NCBI GenBank assembly: GCA_947561585.1
Contig: CANNZV010002515.1
Span: 1 to 64,000 of the forward strand
Direction of reading: 5' to 3'
Length of the DNA: 64,000 nt
From: Caprella mutica
Taxonomy: Eukaryota; Arthropoda; Malacostraca; Amphipoda; Caprellidae
Shown: positions 13,268-23,754 of the stretch, in pieces
How the letters are laid out: the number at the start of each line of letters is the position of its first letter
Position numbering within the stretch: the first letter of the stretch is position 1
The notes under the pieces: generated by a model
Seen by the model: only the letters and a program-made list of their open reading frames with translations
The model's database searches: none
What the model was told of the DNA's origin: nothing
Program-made: the position numbers and the translations under genes

Positions 13268-13995
13268 GGCACTGTCTAAAAGCCGGAAAAAAGGAATTTG
13301 CGTGCACGCCCACGCAAGTTCGCAACTAAGTTGACTAAAATATGGAATTTTATGGAATTTCTTGGCGTGCTCGCTCACGCAACTGTCTAAAATGCGGAAA
13401 AAAATAATTGGCGTGCACGCTCACGCAACTGTCTAAAATGTGGTAAAAAAAATTGGCGTGCACGCTCACGCAACTGTCAAAAACGCAGAATTTTTTTTAA
13501 AAATGGCGTGCACGCTCACGCAAATGTCTAAATTAAAATAATTGGCGTGCACGCTCACGCAACTGTCTAAAATGCGGAAAAAAATAATTGGCGTGCACGC
13601 TCACGCAACTTTCAAAATTGCGGAATTTTTAAAAAAAAATGGCGTGCACGCTCACGCAAATGTCTAAATTAAAATAATTGGCGTGCACGCTCACGCAACT
13701 GTCTAAAATGCGGAAAAAAAGATTGGCGTGCACGCTCGCGCAACTGTCAAAAACGCAGAAATTTTTTAAAAGTGGCGTGCACGCTCACGCAAATGTCTAA
13801 ATTAAAATAATTGGCGTGCACGCTCACGCAACCGTCTAAAATGCGGAAAAAAAGAACTGGCGTGCACGCTCACGCAACTGTCAAAAACGCAGAAATTTTT
13901 TAAAAGTGGCGTGCACGCTCACGCAAATGTCTAAATTAAAATAATTGGAGTGCACGCTCACGCAACTGTCTAAAATGCAGAAAATTAAATTTTTT

Positions 13996-14335
13996 GACTC
14001 AAATTTTTTTGACTTAAATTTTTTTGACTCAAATTTTTTTTACTCAAAATTTTTTTGTCTCAAATTTTTTGACTCAAATTTTTTTGACTCAAATTTTTTT
14101 GACTCAAATTTTTTTGACTCAAATTTTTGACTCAAATTTTTGACTCAAATTTTTTTACTCAAATTTTTTGACTCAAATTTTTTGACTCAAATTTTTTGAC
14201 TCAAATTTTTTGACTCAAATTTTTTTGACTCAAATATTTTGACTCAAATTTTTTGACTCAAATTTTTTTGACTCAAATTTTTTTGACTCAAATTTTTTTG
14301 ACTCAAATTTTTTGACTCAAATTTCTTGGCTCAAT
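13996..14335 (+). repeat. 15-bp tandem array GACTCAAATTTTTTT (left arm)
   Basis: More than 20 copies, with the T-run varying in length. The reverse-complement array is at 29,968-30,597. Confidence 0.9.
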
Positions 14336-14853
14336 TGTTTTACATATTTTTTTGTCTAAATACATTTTTTCAAACAATTTTTTTTTAAATTAATTCTTTC
14401 AAATATATTCTTTGAATATATATATATACATATCTTTAATTAATAATATTTTTTCTTTTACTATTGATAACCCATAAATTGTGATGGGAAGTACACTAGT
14501 TAGTGAGAATAAAATAGAAATAGAAATTAGCGTGACGATATATTAATTACTAATTGTATAATATAATTTTGAATGGAATAATGTTTTAGCGTGAAAGAAA
14601 CGTGCGTTACGCAACTTAGTACAATGATAATAGAAAATATAAATTGGCGTGACGTTATCAATTGTATAGTTTAATATCGGATGGAATTATGTGTTGGCGT
14701 GATAGAAACGTGCAGCCCGCTGCTTAGTGAAAAGATAACCGAAATTATAAATTAGCATGACGATATCAATTGTATAGTATAATATCGGATGGAATTATGT
14801 GTTGGCGTGATAGAAACGTGTGGCACGCAAATTTAATTTAATATTTCATAGTA

Positions 14854-14857
14854 ACTT
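14854..14857 (+). repeat. Gypsy target-site duplication, left
   Basis: ACTT lies immediately before the TGTGACG end of the LTR and recurs at 25,605-25,608 after the other LTR. A 4-bp duplication is usual for Ty3/Gypsy integrases. Confidence 0.75.
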
Positions 14858-15301
14858 TGTGACGTAGTTAGTTTGTTTCACTATAACGTCTCAGTGTATG
14901 GGCTCTTAAGTGATTAGGATCTTACTTTGTGGTATTTTCAGATTCCTTTCTCTTTATAAATCTCTTTCTACTAAATACTCATGGTACCATGCCCTAGAAC
15001 CACCTTGCCACTATGGTTCCGACCTCAGGCCTCTGGTCCAAGCTTAACTGTATTTAAGGGTAATAATGGTAAAGTAATTAACACTTAAAGAGATTATATT
15101 CATTGGTCAAGCACATGTTATTACAAATAATATCTCCTCTAGAACGCTCGCAAGTTAAGGTCTCAAATAACTACGAACAGGAGAATAGGTGTGTAGCTCA
15201 CGAGAGCAAATCGGTAACTGATTTGACTGTCACTTACTTACAATCATATAGGTTCGTGATGATAGTAATGCATACACAATTGCTGTGTTTGCTTTACTAC
15301 A
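14858..15301 (-). repeat. 3' LTR of the Gypsy element
   Basis: 444 bp, TGTAGTAAAG...CGTCACA when read on the minus strand. It is identical to the right LTR apart from one base that I noticed. A TTTATAAAG TATA-like motif lies near 14,953-14,961. A long open frame starting inside it at 15,103 is an LTR artefact shared with the other LTR. Confidence 0.95.
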
Positions 15302-15316
15302 TCGCTCCCCCCTTCC
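15302..15316 (-). promoter_or_regulatory. Polypurine tract of the Gypsy element
   Basis: GGAAGGGGGGAGCGA on the minus strand directly abuts the TG of the 3' LTR, where plus-strand DNA synthesis is primed in LTR retrotransposons. Confidence 0.85.
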
Positions 15317-16339
15317 GAAAATTTCAAAGTTACAATTCACATTTTTCCAAAACTGCCAGCTGGTTTGTCTACCCATTGTTACTCTATATTGAACAATGTT
15401 CAGACGCTCACGCTGTTAGTGGAAACATGTATATTGGATCTCTTGAAATTTCTCGAACCGGTAATAAACATATTATTAGAAAATTGAAAAATTTGAGTTT
15501 TAATTCGTTCTAGAAATATGTAAGACTAATGTGCATTCACCAAATGTTCTTAAATTTTTAATCTTACCTATACAATCTTAATTTTGCTTTAACAATATTT
15601 TTATTTATTCTCAAAATAATCTAAGTTACTCCTACCTAATATGTCTCAGTTCAAAAATGTAATAACTTTTTCATTTTATAAACGTAATAACTTGCCTAAT
15701 CTATTTGAGATCTCACCCCTCCCTCCTAATATGTAGATTTTTAGTCTAAATATTAACAGAGACCTTTGATCACTCCAATACATTACACAAATTGTTACTG
15801 CATTTACATTTAAAAAAAAAATTTATAATCAAAAAAAAATTTTCATTTATAAGAAATATATTTAATGAACTTAGTTATGTTTTATTTTAATAACCTTCCT
15901 TTTTTATTGATAAAAGTAATTTTTCATTTTAATTTATCATATGTTATGATATCGTATTTTATGATCTTTTAATGAATTTATATTCGTAATTTAATTTATA
16001 TGAATTCTGATCATCTTTATCAAATTTTGAGACAGTTGTGATCTTTAAATTTAAATCTTAAAATTAACACCGAAAAAAAAAATTAAACTTAAAATTAAAT
16101 TCAATTGAAAAAACGATTATTATTAATTTTCCTTAAAATTACCCAAACTTAAAATTAAAAAAAAATTAAAATAATGATCAAATTGAGTTTGAGGAAAAAA
16201 AAATCTTAAATGCTGTTAGGTTTAGTTTTGGTAATTTCGATTTTTGGCCTTCGTTTTGCCTGAGGCATTACTATAACTGTTGTCGCCTGTATATTAACTG
16301 CCTGATCGTTAAAAACATTCACTGTTCCACCTAGTTCCT
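15317..16339 (-). other. Gypsy 3' region, no ORF
   Basis: AT-rich, about 1 kb, between the polypurine tract and the small membrane-protein ORF. I see no env-like coding sequence. Confidence 0.6.
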
Positions 16340-16660
16340 CTAATCTAAAGGGGTGTTTCGCTTAATCTGATTGAAAGCCTCAGTCGCCATCTTAGACCTC
16401 AAATTCCTAATTTCGTACATCTTCATATCCTCTTCTGACTTAATCTTTTTTGACTGATGATATCCACATACGAGAATCATCACAACCAGTAGTGTTAGAA
16501 TTAACACTAAAATGTCGCTGAACAAGTCTGGTATTAGGTCGTACTTTGTAGACCCCATGTTTTTAATGGTTTGCTCCAAATGAGCTTTGTTCATTGAAGA
16601 TGATTTCTGGATCAGCTCCACTACTGAGTTCAGGTCAAAATTACTCTGAGTCTGTCCCAT
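16340..16660 (-). CDS. Small accessory ORF of the Gypsy element: predicted myristoylated single-pass membrane protein
   Basis: Encodes 106 residues and starts MGQTQSNF. Gly2 and Ser6 fit the N-myristoylation consensus. The first 43 residues are polar. Residues of about 44-66 (DLFSDILVLILTLLVVMILV) form one strong hydrophobic span, followed by a basic KKIK patch and a charged tail. The ATG has a strong context (G at -3, G at +4). The ORF lies downstream of pol, between pol and the polypurine tract, where an envelope gene would sit in an errantivirus, but it is far too short and has no signal peptide, cleavage site or fusion-peptide motif. A spliced or subgenomic RNA would be needed to express it; I see no certain acceptor. 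I recognise no family. It could be a captured host gene or a lineage-specific accessory protein acting at membranes. Confidence 0.6.
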   Translation of the reverse strand: MGQTQSNFDLNSVVELIQKSSSMNKAHLEQTIKNMGSTKYDLIPDLFSDILVLILTLLVVMILVCGYHQSKKIKSEEDMKMYEIRNLRSKMATEAFNQIKRNTPLD

Positions 16661-16928
16661 CGCTCCAGCTGATTACTTCTCACGACCTTGAATTACAGTT
16701 CTGTGTGTCAACCGGCTGTGAGTGGCTGAGAGTCAGTCACTGGCTGTTTTATGGCTGAGGAGCTGTTGGCTGGTGGGTAGCTGGGTCCTCTCTGCCTCTC
16801 GTCACTGAAATCGAATCGATACCGTTAGACCATGGCCCCTGTTCATTTTAGGTATTTTATCATATTTCAGTCTCATTTTGAATTGATCATTTTTGATTTT
16901 AAATTATTTCAGTATTTCATCCTAAATT

Positions 16929-16931
16929 TGA

Positions 16932-16962
<31 letters not shown>

Positions 16963-16967
16963 TTTTC
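16929..16967. repeat. (TA)n and poly-T tract
   Basis: A short TA run is followed by about 20 T inside the Gypsy 3' region. Confidence 0.9.
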
Positions 16968-17134
16968 AAATTTTCATTCAAACAATTTTACAGAATATAA
17001 TTCATCTTATTCGTTACCCAACATTTAAACACAAAATTTAAAATTAACATGCATACAACAAAAAATATTAATCCTATTAAAATTATTATATGAAATTTTA
17101 TATTAATAAAATTCATAATTCATCCCATCAACTT

Positions 17135-18010
17135 AAGGGGACCGTCCGTAAATTTTATAAACAAATTTATTAATAAAGCTACGGTTATGAAACTTGGTTC
17201 CTAAATATAAAATTGAATAATATTATGTTTTTGTTCTTGGCATTTTTTCGATTAGACGCATAGAAAACAAGTTATTCGAATTTCGAACGAATTTCGAACT
17301 GGGTATTCAAACATGTACTTCTAATACAGTTTTGTAGCTACGGGTTTGCGGTTTTTTTCATTCGATTCTCCTGGTGATTCTCTACAAAAGCCCGAAGATC
17401 GATTTTTGAATTTCGAATTAGTTTACGAAAAATTTGATTTTTCGTGAAAAAACTAAAATTTTCAAAAAAAAAAAAAATTATATTTCTAAAAAAAAAAATT
17501 CTATTTCGAAATTCAAAAATCGATCCTCAAGCTTTTGTAGAGAATTACCAGGAGAATCGAATGAAAAAAACCGCAATGCTCTAGCTTCAACCAAAAAAAT
17601 GTGCGGGGTTTTGAATTACAAGATTTGTAGATCTCAAAATTAGTAGGAATTTCCTTTCAAAGTTTGATGATCTGACACGCAGCATCCATCCACTTCGAAG
17701 GTTTAGGGATAACTGAGCAATCTTTCTTTGCATTCATTGGTGTGGGCGTTATATAGTGGTAGGTTAGATACCAGATATAGCGAGATAATTAATTATTACG
17801 AATTATAATTGGCTGAGAGATGGTTTTTAGAGTACATATTGACTCCCTATCCCCCGGCCCACTTTTCCCTTTCTCCCTCTCCCCAGGGGGTTAGAGTTAT
17901 ACGAGACTTCTGATATTTTGCACACACTATAAGAAGGTTATAAAACAACTATTTACACAATAAAAAAAAAAGATAAAATTTTGAGATTTCTTCGCGGACG
18001 GTCCCCTTAA
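17135..18010. mobile_element. TTAA-flanked MITE nested in the Gypsy element
   Basis: TTAA is followed by GGGGACCGTCCG on the left (17,139). The reverse complement CGGACGGTCCCC followed by TTAA ends it at about 18,007. The roughly 870-bp interior has no gene. A TTAA target duplication is characteristic of piggyBac and some other superfamilies such as Kolobok; the terminal 12-mer alone does not decide between them. It inserted into non-coding sequence downstream of pol, so it postdates the assembly of the element or was amplified with it. Confidence 0.8.
17341..17578. repeat. Long imperfect palindrome inside the TTAA MITE
   Basis: An arm of about 75 bp (17,347-17,420, containing GCGGTTTTTTTCATTCGATT) pairs with its reverse complement at 17,503-17,575 around an A-rich loop. 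Only a few mismatches are seen. Confidence 0.85.
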
Positions 18011-18331
18011 ACTAAATACATACAAATATTACAATTAAAATTCATACAATTAAATTCATACAATAATTCTCTTACTGAGCAAAGGAAATATTGTAGTTTG
18101 AACAATGAATTGTATGCTCTGTTTGTTTGTCTCGCGTAAGCAAAAAAATGTAAACATTTCTCTGACTCTTTGCATGTAACTGTGTTATATGTCACGTGTT
18201 CGTGTAAATGTAACATGTTACTCATGTTACTTCGTGTTATGTTTTCCTTTTGTGGACTTTCTATATAATGTTTATATTCAAATTTCTCATAATTTGATTT
18301 CCTGTTTAATGATGTTAATGAAATTATTTAA

Positions 18332-21300
18332 TTAATTTGTTGTGAAATTTTCCAACTTAGTTAGATAATTTATATTGCTCGTTATCGTTTGATGTCCTAA
18401 TTTAATTATAGCTTTGTTTTTTTTCACTTGTAATACTGTACCTGGTCCTATCCAATTTAATTGTAATTTATGTGTTTTTTGATGATTTCTAATTAATACT
18501 CGATCACCTATCTGTATAATTTTGTCTTTTCGTGTCTTATTGTGGTAAATTATGCGTTTGTTTGATTGATTAATTATGTTAGCTCTTATCTGATCTTGAA
18601 TAAATAGAGCTTGCCTGGCCTTGATTTTGACTATTGATTCTGATGTATCTAAATTGTAAATGCTATCCAAATTTTCTGCTTGAATATTTGGAGATGTGTC
18701 CCTCGCATAAAGAGCGTATGAGGGTGTATCTTTCAAGGTCAAATTGACCTGGTTGTTAATTGTGTTTTGGACAATATCGAGAAACATGTCCCAATTATTG
18801 TGATCTACTGTGGCTACATAGAATCTTAATAATTTGTTAATTTTCTGGTTATTACGTTCACAAATTCCATTGGAAAATGCTGAGTATGGTAATACCTCAC
18901 ATTTGTATATCTGATGTATTTCACTGAAAGTTCTAATTGCGTTAGACTTGAATTCTTTCGCACAATCCGACATTAACGTTTTGGGATATCCACAACGACT
19001 AAATGTTTTACTTAGACAATCAATTACTGTGTTAGTTGATTTGTCAGCTACTGCGTGTAATTCGTTATATCTTGTCAACATACATGTTATTGATAAAATA
19101 TATTTGTTGTTCGTGTCAGTTGTTATAAAAGGTCCAATAAAATCAAATGAAACTGTTTCAAATGGTGTATTAGCTACTGGGGCAGACATTAATTTAATTG
19201 GTGTATCTAGACTTCCTTTAAGGATTTTGCAAACGTCACATCTTTTAATAAAAGATTCTATGACCGATCTTTCTTGAAAATGATAATATTTTAGTCGAAA
19301 TTGAAATAGCGTATGAGCTAAACCACAATGGGTGTTAAAATGTATTGAATTAATTACTAAATTGATCATTTCATTTGGTATAACATAATTAACAATACTG
19401 GCTGCCCGAGTATCTATTTTCTGATGTCGATATAATATTCCGTCTAATATGAAAAATTCAGCTATGTTCCTAGATGTTCCTAATTGTTTTTTCTGTAATA
19501 TATCCATTATTTCCTTACAAGCAAAGTCGTTTGACTGTGCAGTCTTTAGTCTGTTTAAAGTCCATGTTATGTCTTCCTGTTTAGGTATGTAGTTTAGAAA
19601 TGGTTTTTCTTTGTTGATTTTATACAATTTAGATGTATCTGATTCTTGTTCGTTTTCCGAGTCTGTTTCTGAGTCATTGTCATTGTCGTTAATAATTTGT
19701 GGTACGTTTAGCTTAGCCCTCGATCTTGTGTTTGCTTTATAATTTTCAATTGAATTACAACTTTCATTAGATGGTGTTAAAAGTTCACAATCATCTATTG
19801 TTTCTTCCGTTAAAGGAGTTAATCTACTAAGGGTATCGGCTACCACATTTCTCTTACCTTCAAAATATTTGATGGTACAATCATATGTGCTCGCCTCTAT
19901 TGCCCACCTGGCTAATGCCGTGTCTAAAGGAAGTTTATTACCAAAAAATGCACATAAAGGTTTGTGATCAGTTAAAATGGTAATAGGATATCCTAGACAT
20001 AGATATTGAAATTCCTTTAAGGCTAGATGTATTGCAAGAAACTCTAGTTTAGTCGTGGAGTACCTTTTTTGAGTAGAATTTAATGATTTACTGAAATATG
20101 CTATGGGTCTTAATGTTTTGCTTTTGGTCGAATCTGGTTGTAGCAATGCTGCGCCAACTCCGATATTTGAGCTGTCAGTAAATAAATAAAATGGTCTGGA
20201 ATAATTTGGATGTGCTAAAACCGTATCTGATGTCAAAATATTTTTGAGATTAATGAAACTAGTCTCACATTCGTCAGTCCAGTCAAATTTAGTGTCCTTC
20301 CTTAATAGTCTATATAATGGGTCGGCTTTCTGACTAAATTTAGGTACGAACTTACGAAAATAATTCGCAAGCCCTAAAAATCGCTGAAGTTGTTTTACAT
20401 CTGTTGGTCTAGATGCTTCTCTAAGTTTTTCGTTTTGGATACATCGGATGCCCTCAGTAGTGACTCGATGTCCAAGAAAATTAATTTCGTGTTTAAAGAA
20501 TTCACACTTCTCTAATTTTAATCTCAAATGAGCGTCACGTAAATTCATTAGCACTTGGCCAATATCATTTAAATGTTGTTCATAAGATCGACTAAAAATT
20601 AGGATGTCATCAATAAATACGAAACAGAGTTTCCCTAATACATTACTTAACGCTTTTGTCATTATTGCTTGAAATACTTTTGGACTATTGACATACCCGA
20701 AGGGTAATTTGCGGAAATGGTACTTTTTTCCATTTACCGCAAATGCTGTAAGCTTTTTAGACTCCTCGGAGAGTTCCACCTGGTGAAATGCACTCCTCAG
20801 ATCTAAACTAGAAAATATCTTTGATCCACCTAAAGATCCAAGCATATCGTCAACCCTAGGTAACGGAAATCCTTGTATATGGACACACTTATTTAATGAT
20901 CTGAAATCTATTACGGGTCGTATTTCCCCATTCTTTTTATGAACCACGATAACGGGAAAGTTGTACTCGGACATTGAAGGTTCTATAGTACCTTCTTTTA
21001 ACATTGACCTGTTGACTTCTTCAAGTTGTTCTTGAAATTTATGTGGTATGCGGTACGGCATTTTGTTTATCACTATATTAGGATCTTTCAATATTATTGT
21101 GTGTTTACATATACTAGTAGTCCCAATTTTTTCGTCCTTAATCGTGATTACGTCTCTAAAGTCATTTAGTAACTGCGTCATTTTGTCTTCATACTCTGAC
21201 ATTCCACATGATATGTCAGCATTAACTAACCTTCTCGGTGCTGATGGCACTGTCTGAGAATTGTTTTCTACATCAGCACTTAATGTGCTGCCACGGCTTC

Positions 21301-22735
21301 TATCAGCGCTTCCGTCACGTGATATTTTACACTTCATATCTCGGTTGCCATGCGTTGTAACTAATGGCTCTCCATTAATTCCAACTGCATGTACCTTTGA
21401 CTTTTCATAAATTAGTTCAGGGGTAACGTTTCGTTCAAATGGCTTTGGTTTTTCGTCACTCAACACGTTTCCTAACCTAGATTTATGAGTCCTATTATTT
21501 AAACACTCCGATATAGTCGCTATATTTACTTCGACTTGCTCTTCGTACGTCTGGAGTTTACCAACTATCATATTGTCCCGTAATATGATATCACTATCCG
21601 TCGGATTCATTACGAAAACTGGGCATATTGACACTTGATCTCCCTCTTTTTTTGTGTCTTCGATTTTTATTAGTGTTTCGGCTATCACTAAACCGCTATT
21701 GAAACTTCTTTTAGCTATTATATAACTTCCTGCTTCGTTGTTTTTGACAAACCCATACAATATTTGTACGCTGTTTGCCTCAACGACTTGGCTATTTATA
21801 TGAACATTTCCGTTCTTCTCGCGTTTTTTATTCCTTGTCTTCGTGTTTACCCCGGATTTCATAACCTTCGTTTGCCCTTTTTGTTGAGGTTTAACCCTTA
21901 CTTTCGCAATACTACTACGGCTGTTTGTTCGTTCGTTTATTTGTCTTATCAACGTTCTTCGTTTTGACCTATTTGAAGTAAGGACCAGCTCAGATATTAA
22001 GCAATCTGTGCTTAATAGTTCTTTAGTAGCTATTCTACGTTTTTCCATAAACGGAATTTTTTCTTCACCTAATTTTAATATTTTCTTATCAAAATCAATT
22101 TGCGCGTTCGTTAACACGTCCCTTCCTAATATTACATCATATGGTAAGCTGTTGTTGTTGATTAGTAAAGCGTTTACTGTTTTCTTGTGGGATTTCGACA
22201 TTAGTTCAAATTTTACTTCACCTTTTACTTCGGAACGTCCGTTTATGCCTTTAATAGTTACGTTTGATTTTATTATGTCCTCGTGACTCGCCTTGTAATT
22301 AAAATTACGACTGTTTAAAATCGTTCTCTCGCTCCCTGAATCTATTAAAGCTTCCCAATCGAATTCTTTACTATGTAAAATTATCGTTGGCTTAGAAGTC
22401 CCTTTTATCGTATAATGACAGTCCATCAATCCGCTTAATTCATCTTTATTTTTTACTAATTGGACTGTTATATATGTTTCGCTCGTTTTTTTATCCTCAA
22501 CGCTTAACTCTTCTTCTTTTAATAAATCGAACTTATTTTTACATTCACAACTTGTGTTGAGTGACGATTTACCTTTGCTATTGAATTTAACGTGCACTGG
22601 ATCTAATTTATTCATGTTCAATTCACTTTCGTACACGGAGCTACCGACCGTTTTCCCGTGAGACCTATTTTGTTTTTTACTTCTGTTTGTATTTACATGT
22701 TTTTGCGAAAATCCTTGGCCTGTTGAGCCCGACAT
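18332..22735 (-). CDS. pol: Ty3/Gypsy Pol polyprotein (protease, RT, RNase H, integrase)
   Basis: An uninterrupted 1,467-residue frame. The aspartic protease motif is DSG at residues 132-134. Reverse transcriptase spans about 555-760, with SSLDLRSAFHQ and the catalytic FIDD at 707-710. RNase H spans about 850-970, with Asp854 in LFTDSS, Glu898, Asp923 in TDH and Asp967 in VADTLS. The integrase zinc module has His1132, His1136, Cys1166 and Cys1169. Its catalytic triad is Asp1198, Asp1257 and Glu1293 (35 residues between the last two). A GPY/F-like WIGPGTV lies near the end, with no chromodomain. All catalytic residues are present, so the product could be active. It overlaps gag by 43 nt in the -1 frame, so the first ATG is probably not the normal start and translation would come from a Gag-Pol frameshift. 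Confidence 0.96.
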   Translation of the reverse strand: MSGSTGQGFSQKHVNTNRSKKQNRSHGKTVGSSVYESELNMNKLDPVHVKFNSKGKSSLNTSCECKNKFDLLKEEELSVEDKKTSETYITVQLVKNKDELSGLMDCHYTIKGTSKPTIILHSKEFDWEALIDSGSERTILNSRNFNYKASHEDIIKSNVTIKGINGRSEVKGEVKFELMSKSHKKTVNALLINNNSLPYDVILGRDVLTNAQIDFDKKILKLGEEKIPFMEKRRIATKELLSTDCLISELVLTSNRSKRRTLIRQINERTNSRSSIAKVRVKPQQKGQTKVMKSGVNTKTRNKKREKNGNVHINSQVVEANSVQILYGFVKNNEAGSYIIAKRSFNSGLVIAETLIKIEDTKKEGDQVSICPVFVMNPTDSDIILRDNMIVGKLQTYEEQVEVNIATISECLNNRTHKSRLGNVLSDEKPKPFERNVTPELIYEKSKVHAVGINGEPLVTTHGNRDMKCKISRDGSADRSRGSTLSADVENNSQTVPSAPRRLVNADISCGMSEYEDKMTQLLNDFRDVITIKDEKIGTTSICKHTIILKDPNIVINKMPYRIPHKFQEQLEEVNRSMLKEGTIEPSMSEYNFPVIVVHKKNGEIRPVIDFRSLNKCVHIQGFPLPRVDDMLGSLGGSKIFSSLDLRSAFHQVELSEESKKLTAFAVNGKKYHFRKLPFGYVNSPKVFQAIMTKALSNVLGKLCFVFIDDILIFSRSYEQHLNDIGQVLMNLRDAHLRLKLEKCEFFKHEINFLGHRVTTEGIRCIQNEKLREASRPTDVKQLQRFLGLANYFRKFVPKFSQKADPLYRLLRKDTKFDWTDECETSFINLKNILTSDTVLAHPNYSRPFYLFTDSSNIGVGAALLQPDSTKSKTLRPIAYFSKSLNSTQKRYSTTKLEFLAIHLALKEFQYLCLGYPITILTDHKPLCAFFGNKLPLDTALARWAIEASTYDCTIKYFEGKRNVVADTLSRLTPLTEETIDDCELLTPSNESCNSIENYKANTRSRAKLNVPQIINDNDNDSETDSENEQESDTSKLYKINKEKPFLNYIPKQEDITWTLNRLKTAQSNDFACKEIMDILQKKQLGTSRNIAEFFILDGILYRHQKIDTRAASIVNYVIPNEMINLVINSIHFNTHCGLAHTLFQFRLKYYHFQERSVIESFIKRCDVCKILKGSLDTPIKLMSAPVANTPFETVSFDFIGPFITTDTNNKYILSITCMLTRYNELHAVADKSTNTVIDCLSKTFSRCGYPKTLMSDCAKEFKSNAIRTFSEIHQIYKCEVLPYSAFSNGICERNNQKINKLLRFYVATVDHNNWDMFLDIVQNTINNQVNLTLKDTPSYALYARDTSPNIQAENLDSIYNLDTSESIVKIKARQALFIQDQIRANIINQSNKRIIYHNKTRKDKIIQIGDRVLIRNHQKTHKLQLNWIGPGTVLQVKKNKAIIKLGHQTITSNINYLTKLENFTTN

Positions 22736-23754
22736 TCTCTACCTATATGTCCTAATTTGTTGCACCTGTAGCACTTAATTGTACCACTACGGCTGTGAGG
22801 GGTAGGGGTAGGGTGGGGGATGTTCGTGTTGTGTACGTATGCCCTGCCTGTGGGATTGTGTTTGTACCTACTTCTGCTTGCATACCTACCTGCTGTTCCT
22901 CTGTTTCTTATGTCATAAGTGTAATATGCTTCTGTGTCTTCTAGCATATCCTCGTGAAAATTGGCTTGATTCTCACCCTCGGGTTTTTCTATCAAAAAAG
23001 TTTCTGTGTCATTGAAATTCTTCTTTGGTATTAGAATTTTTTTATCATGTGGCAAAGATCTTATTTTCTTCGTTGTAGCAGACAGTAAATTAGCTGTTGT
23101 CTTAAAAGGACCTTCAACGACTCCTTTGATGATACTGGGGTTGATCTGTGGACCCAATATTGTTAAATACATTGATGTATTCATGAGATCTTTTGCGTGA
23201 TTTTTTAATTTGCGTGTGAATGATTCATCACTTTCAGTTGCTGTCCTTACTGGAAATTGGGCGTTCATTGTGTCGTCATTTAAAATAAAATCCGTGACTT
23301 CTCCTATCTTTTCTAATGTACTTAAGATGTCACTGGCAGCTGTAGTCTCGTCCTTCAATTTATTTGTGTATAATTCATGACATACACTGTAGATATCCTT
23401 GCTGTCTTTCTGCACATATATGTCTTCTAGTACCGTGCATATTTCTTGGTATGTGCTATCCTTAAATGTTTTACCGTTAACAACGTTATTAACAGTAATT
23501 TGAAAATCTCCTAGCTTGCAATCAGCGCTCCTGAAAAGGATTTTCTTCTTTTCTGCATCATCTTTATCCCCTAAGCTGGATATATGATTATTTAATAGGC
23601 TGAGGTGCTGACGAAACGTGTTTTTCTCCTCGAAAGCTGGATCCTCTGGCCTTCTTCTTCCCCTGAATATCGGCAATGAATCCGAATTTATGATCGTCGT
23701 ACTCCGACTTTTAATTATCTCCTGGAGTTGAGCTTGTGTTAATTCGACCGACAT
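22693..23754 (-). CDS. gag: Gypsy Gag with CCHC zinc knuckle
   Basis: Encodes 353 residues that would form the particle shell and bind the element RNA. A single C-x2-C-x4-H-x4-C knuckle (CYRCNKLGHIGREC, residues 328-341) lies near the C-terminus after a basic, Arg/Tyr/His-rich stretch. The body is mostly helical-looking and unremarkable. An upstream frame (23,711-23,902) probably encodes the true N-terminus, so this ATG may be internal. Confidence 0.9.
   Translation of the reverse strand: MSVELTQAQLQEIIKSRSTTIINSDSLPIFRGRRRPEDPAFEEKNTFRQHLSLLNNHISSLGDKDDAEKKKILFRSADCKLGDFQITVNNVVNGKTFKDSTYQEICTVLEDIYVQKDSKDIYSVCHELYTNKLKDETTAASDILSTLEKIGEVTDFILNDDTMNAQFPVRTATESDESFTRKLKNHAKDLMNTSMYLTILGPQINPSIIKGVVEGPFKTTANLLSATTKKIRSLPHDKKILIPKKNFNDTETFLIEKPEGENQANFHEDMLEDTEAYYTYDIRNRGTAGRYASRSRYKHNPTGRAYVHNTNIPHPTPTPHSRSGTIKCYRCNKLGHIGRECRAQQAKDFRKNM
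22699..22705 (-). promoter_or_regulatory. Candidate -1 frameshift heptamer C AAA AAC
   Basis: In the gag frame the codons before the stop read CGC AAA AAC ATG TAA. C AAA AAC is one base from the classical A AAA AAC slippery site and lies in the 43-nt gag/pol overlap. Slippage of one base places ribosomes in the pol frame. The P-site re-pairing would carry a first-position mismatch, so efficiency is uncertain. Confidence 0.45.

Larger units (their letters stand above)
13268..14857 (+). repeat. Left terminal inverted repeat, compound satellite arm
   Basis: Three modules run from the tip inward. 13,268-13,990 holds units with the 10-bp palindrome GCGTGCACGC followed by CAACTGTCTAAAATGCGG. 13,996-14,335 is the 15-bp GACTCAAATTTTTTT array. 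14,505-14,835 has about three 108-bp units carrying ATATCGGATGGAATTATG. The same modules appear in reverse order and orientation in the right arm. The Gypsy element interrupts the arm at 14,857. Confidence 0.85.

Noticed and set aside
13344..13990. Regularly spaced short palindromic repeats resembling a CRISPR array
   Set aside because: The GCGTGCACGC units have repeated, not unique, spacers, lie in an inverted-repeat arm and occur in an animal genome.
15103..15513. A 136-codon ORF starting MVKHMLLQI
   Set aside because: It begins inside the LTR and is matched by the same sequence in the other LTR (25,406); it is LTR sequence continuing into the Gypsy 3' region.
16795..16845. tRNA-like words (minus strand TGGTCTAACGG, a fit to the Pol III A box)
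   Set aside because: The B-box match is imperfect and no cloverleaf could be drawn; kept as coincidence or a very degraded tRNA-derived fragment.
18948..22286. Plus-strand frames across the Gypsy pol region
   Set aside because: They are antisense shadows of the 1,467-codon pol frame.
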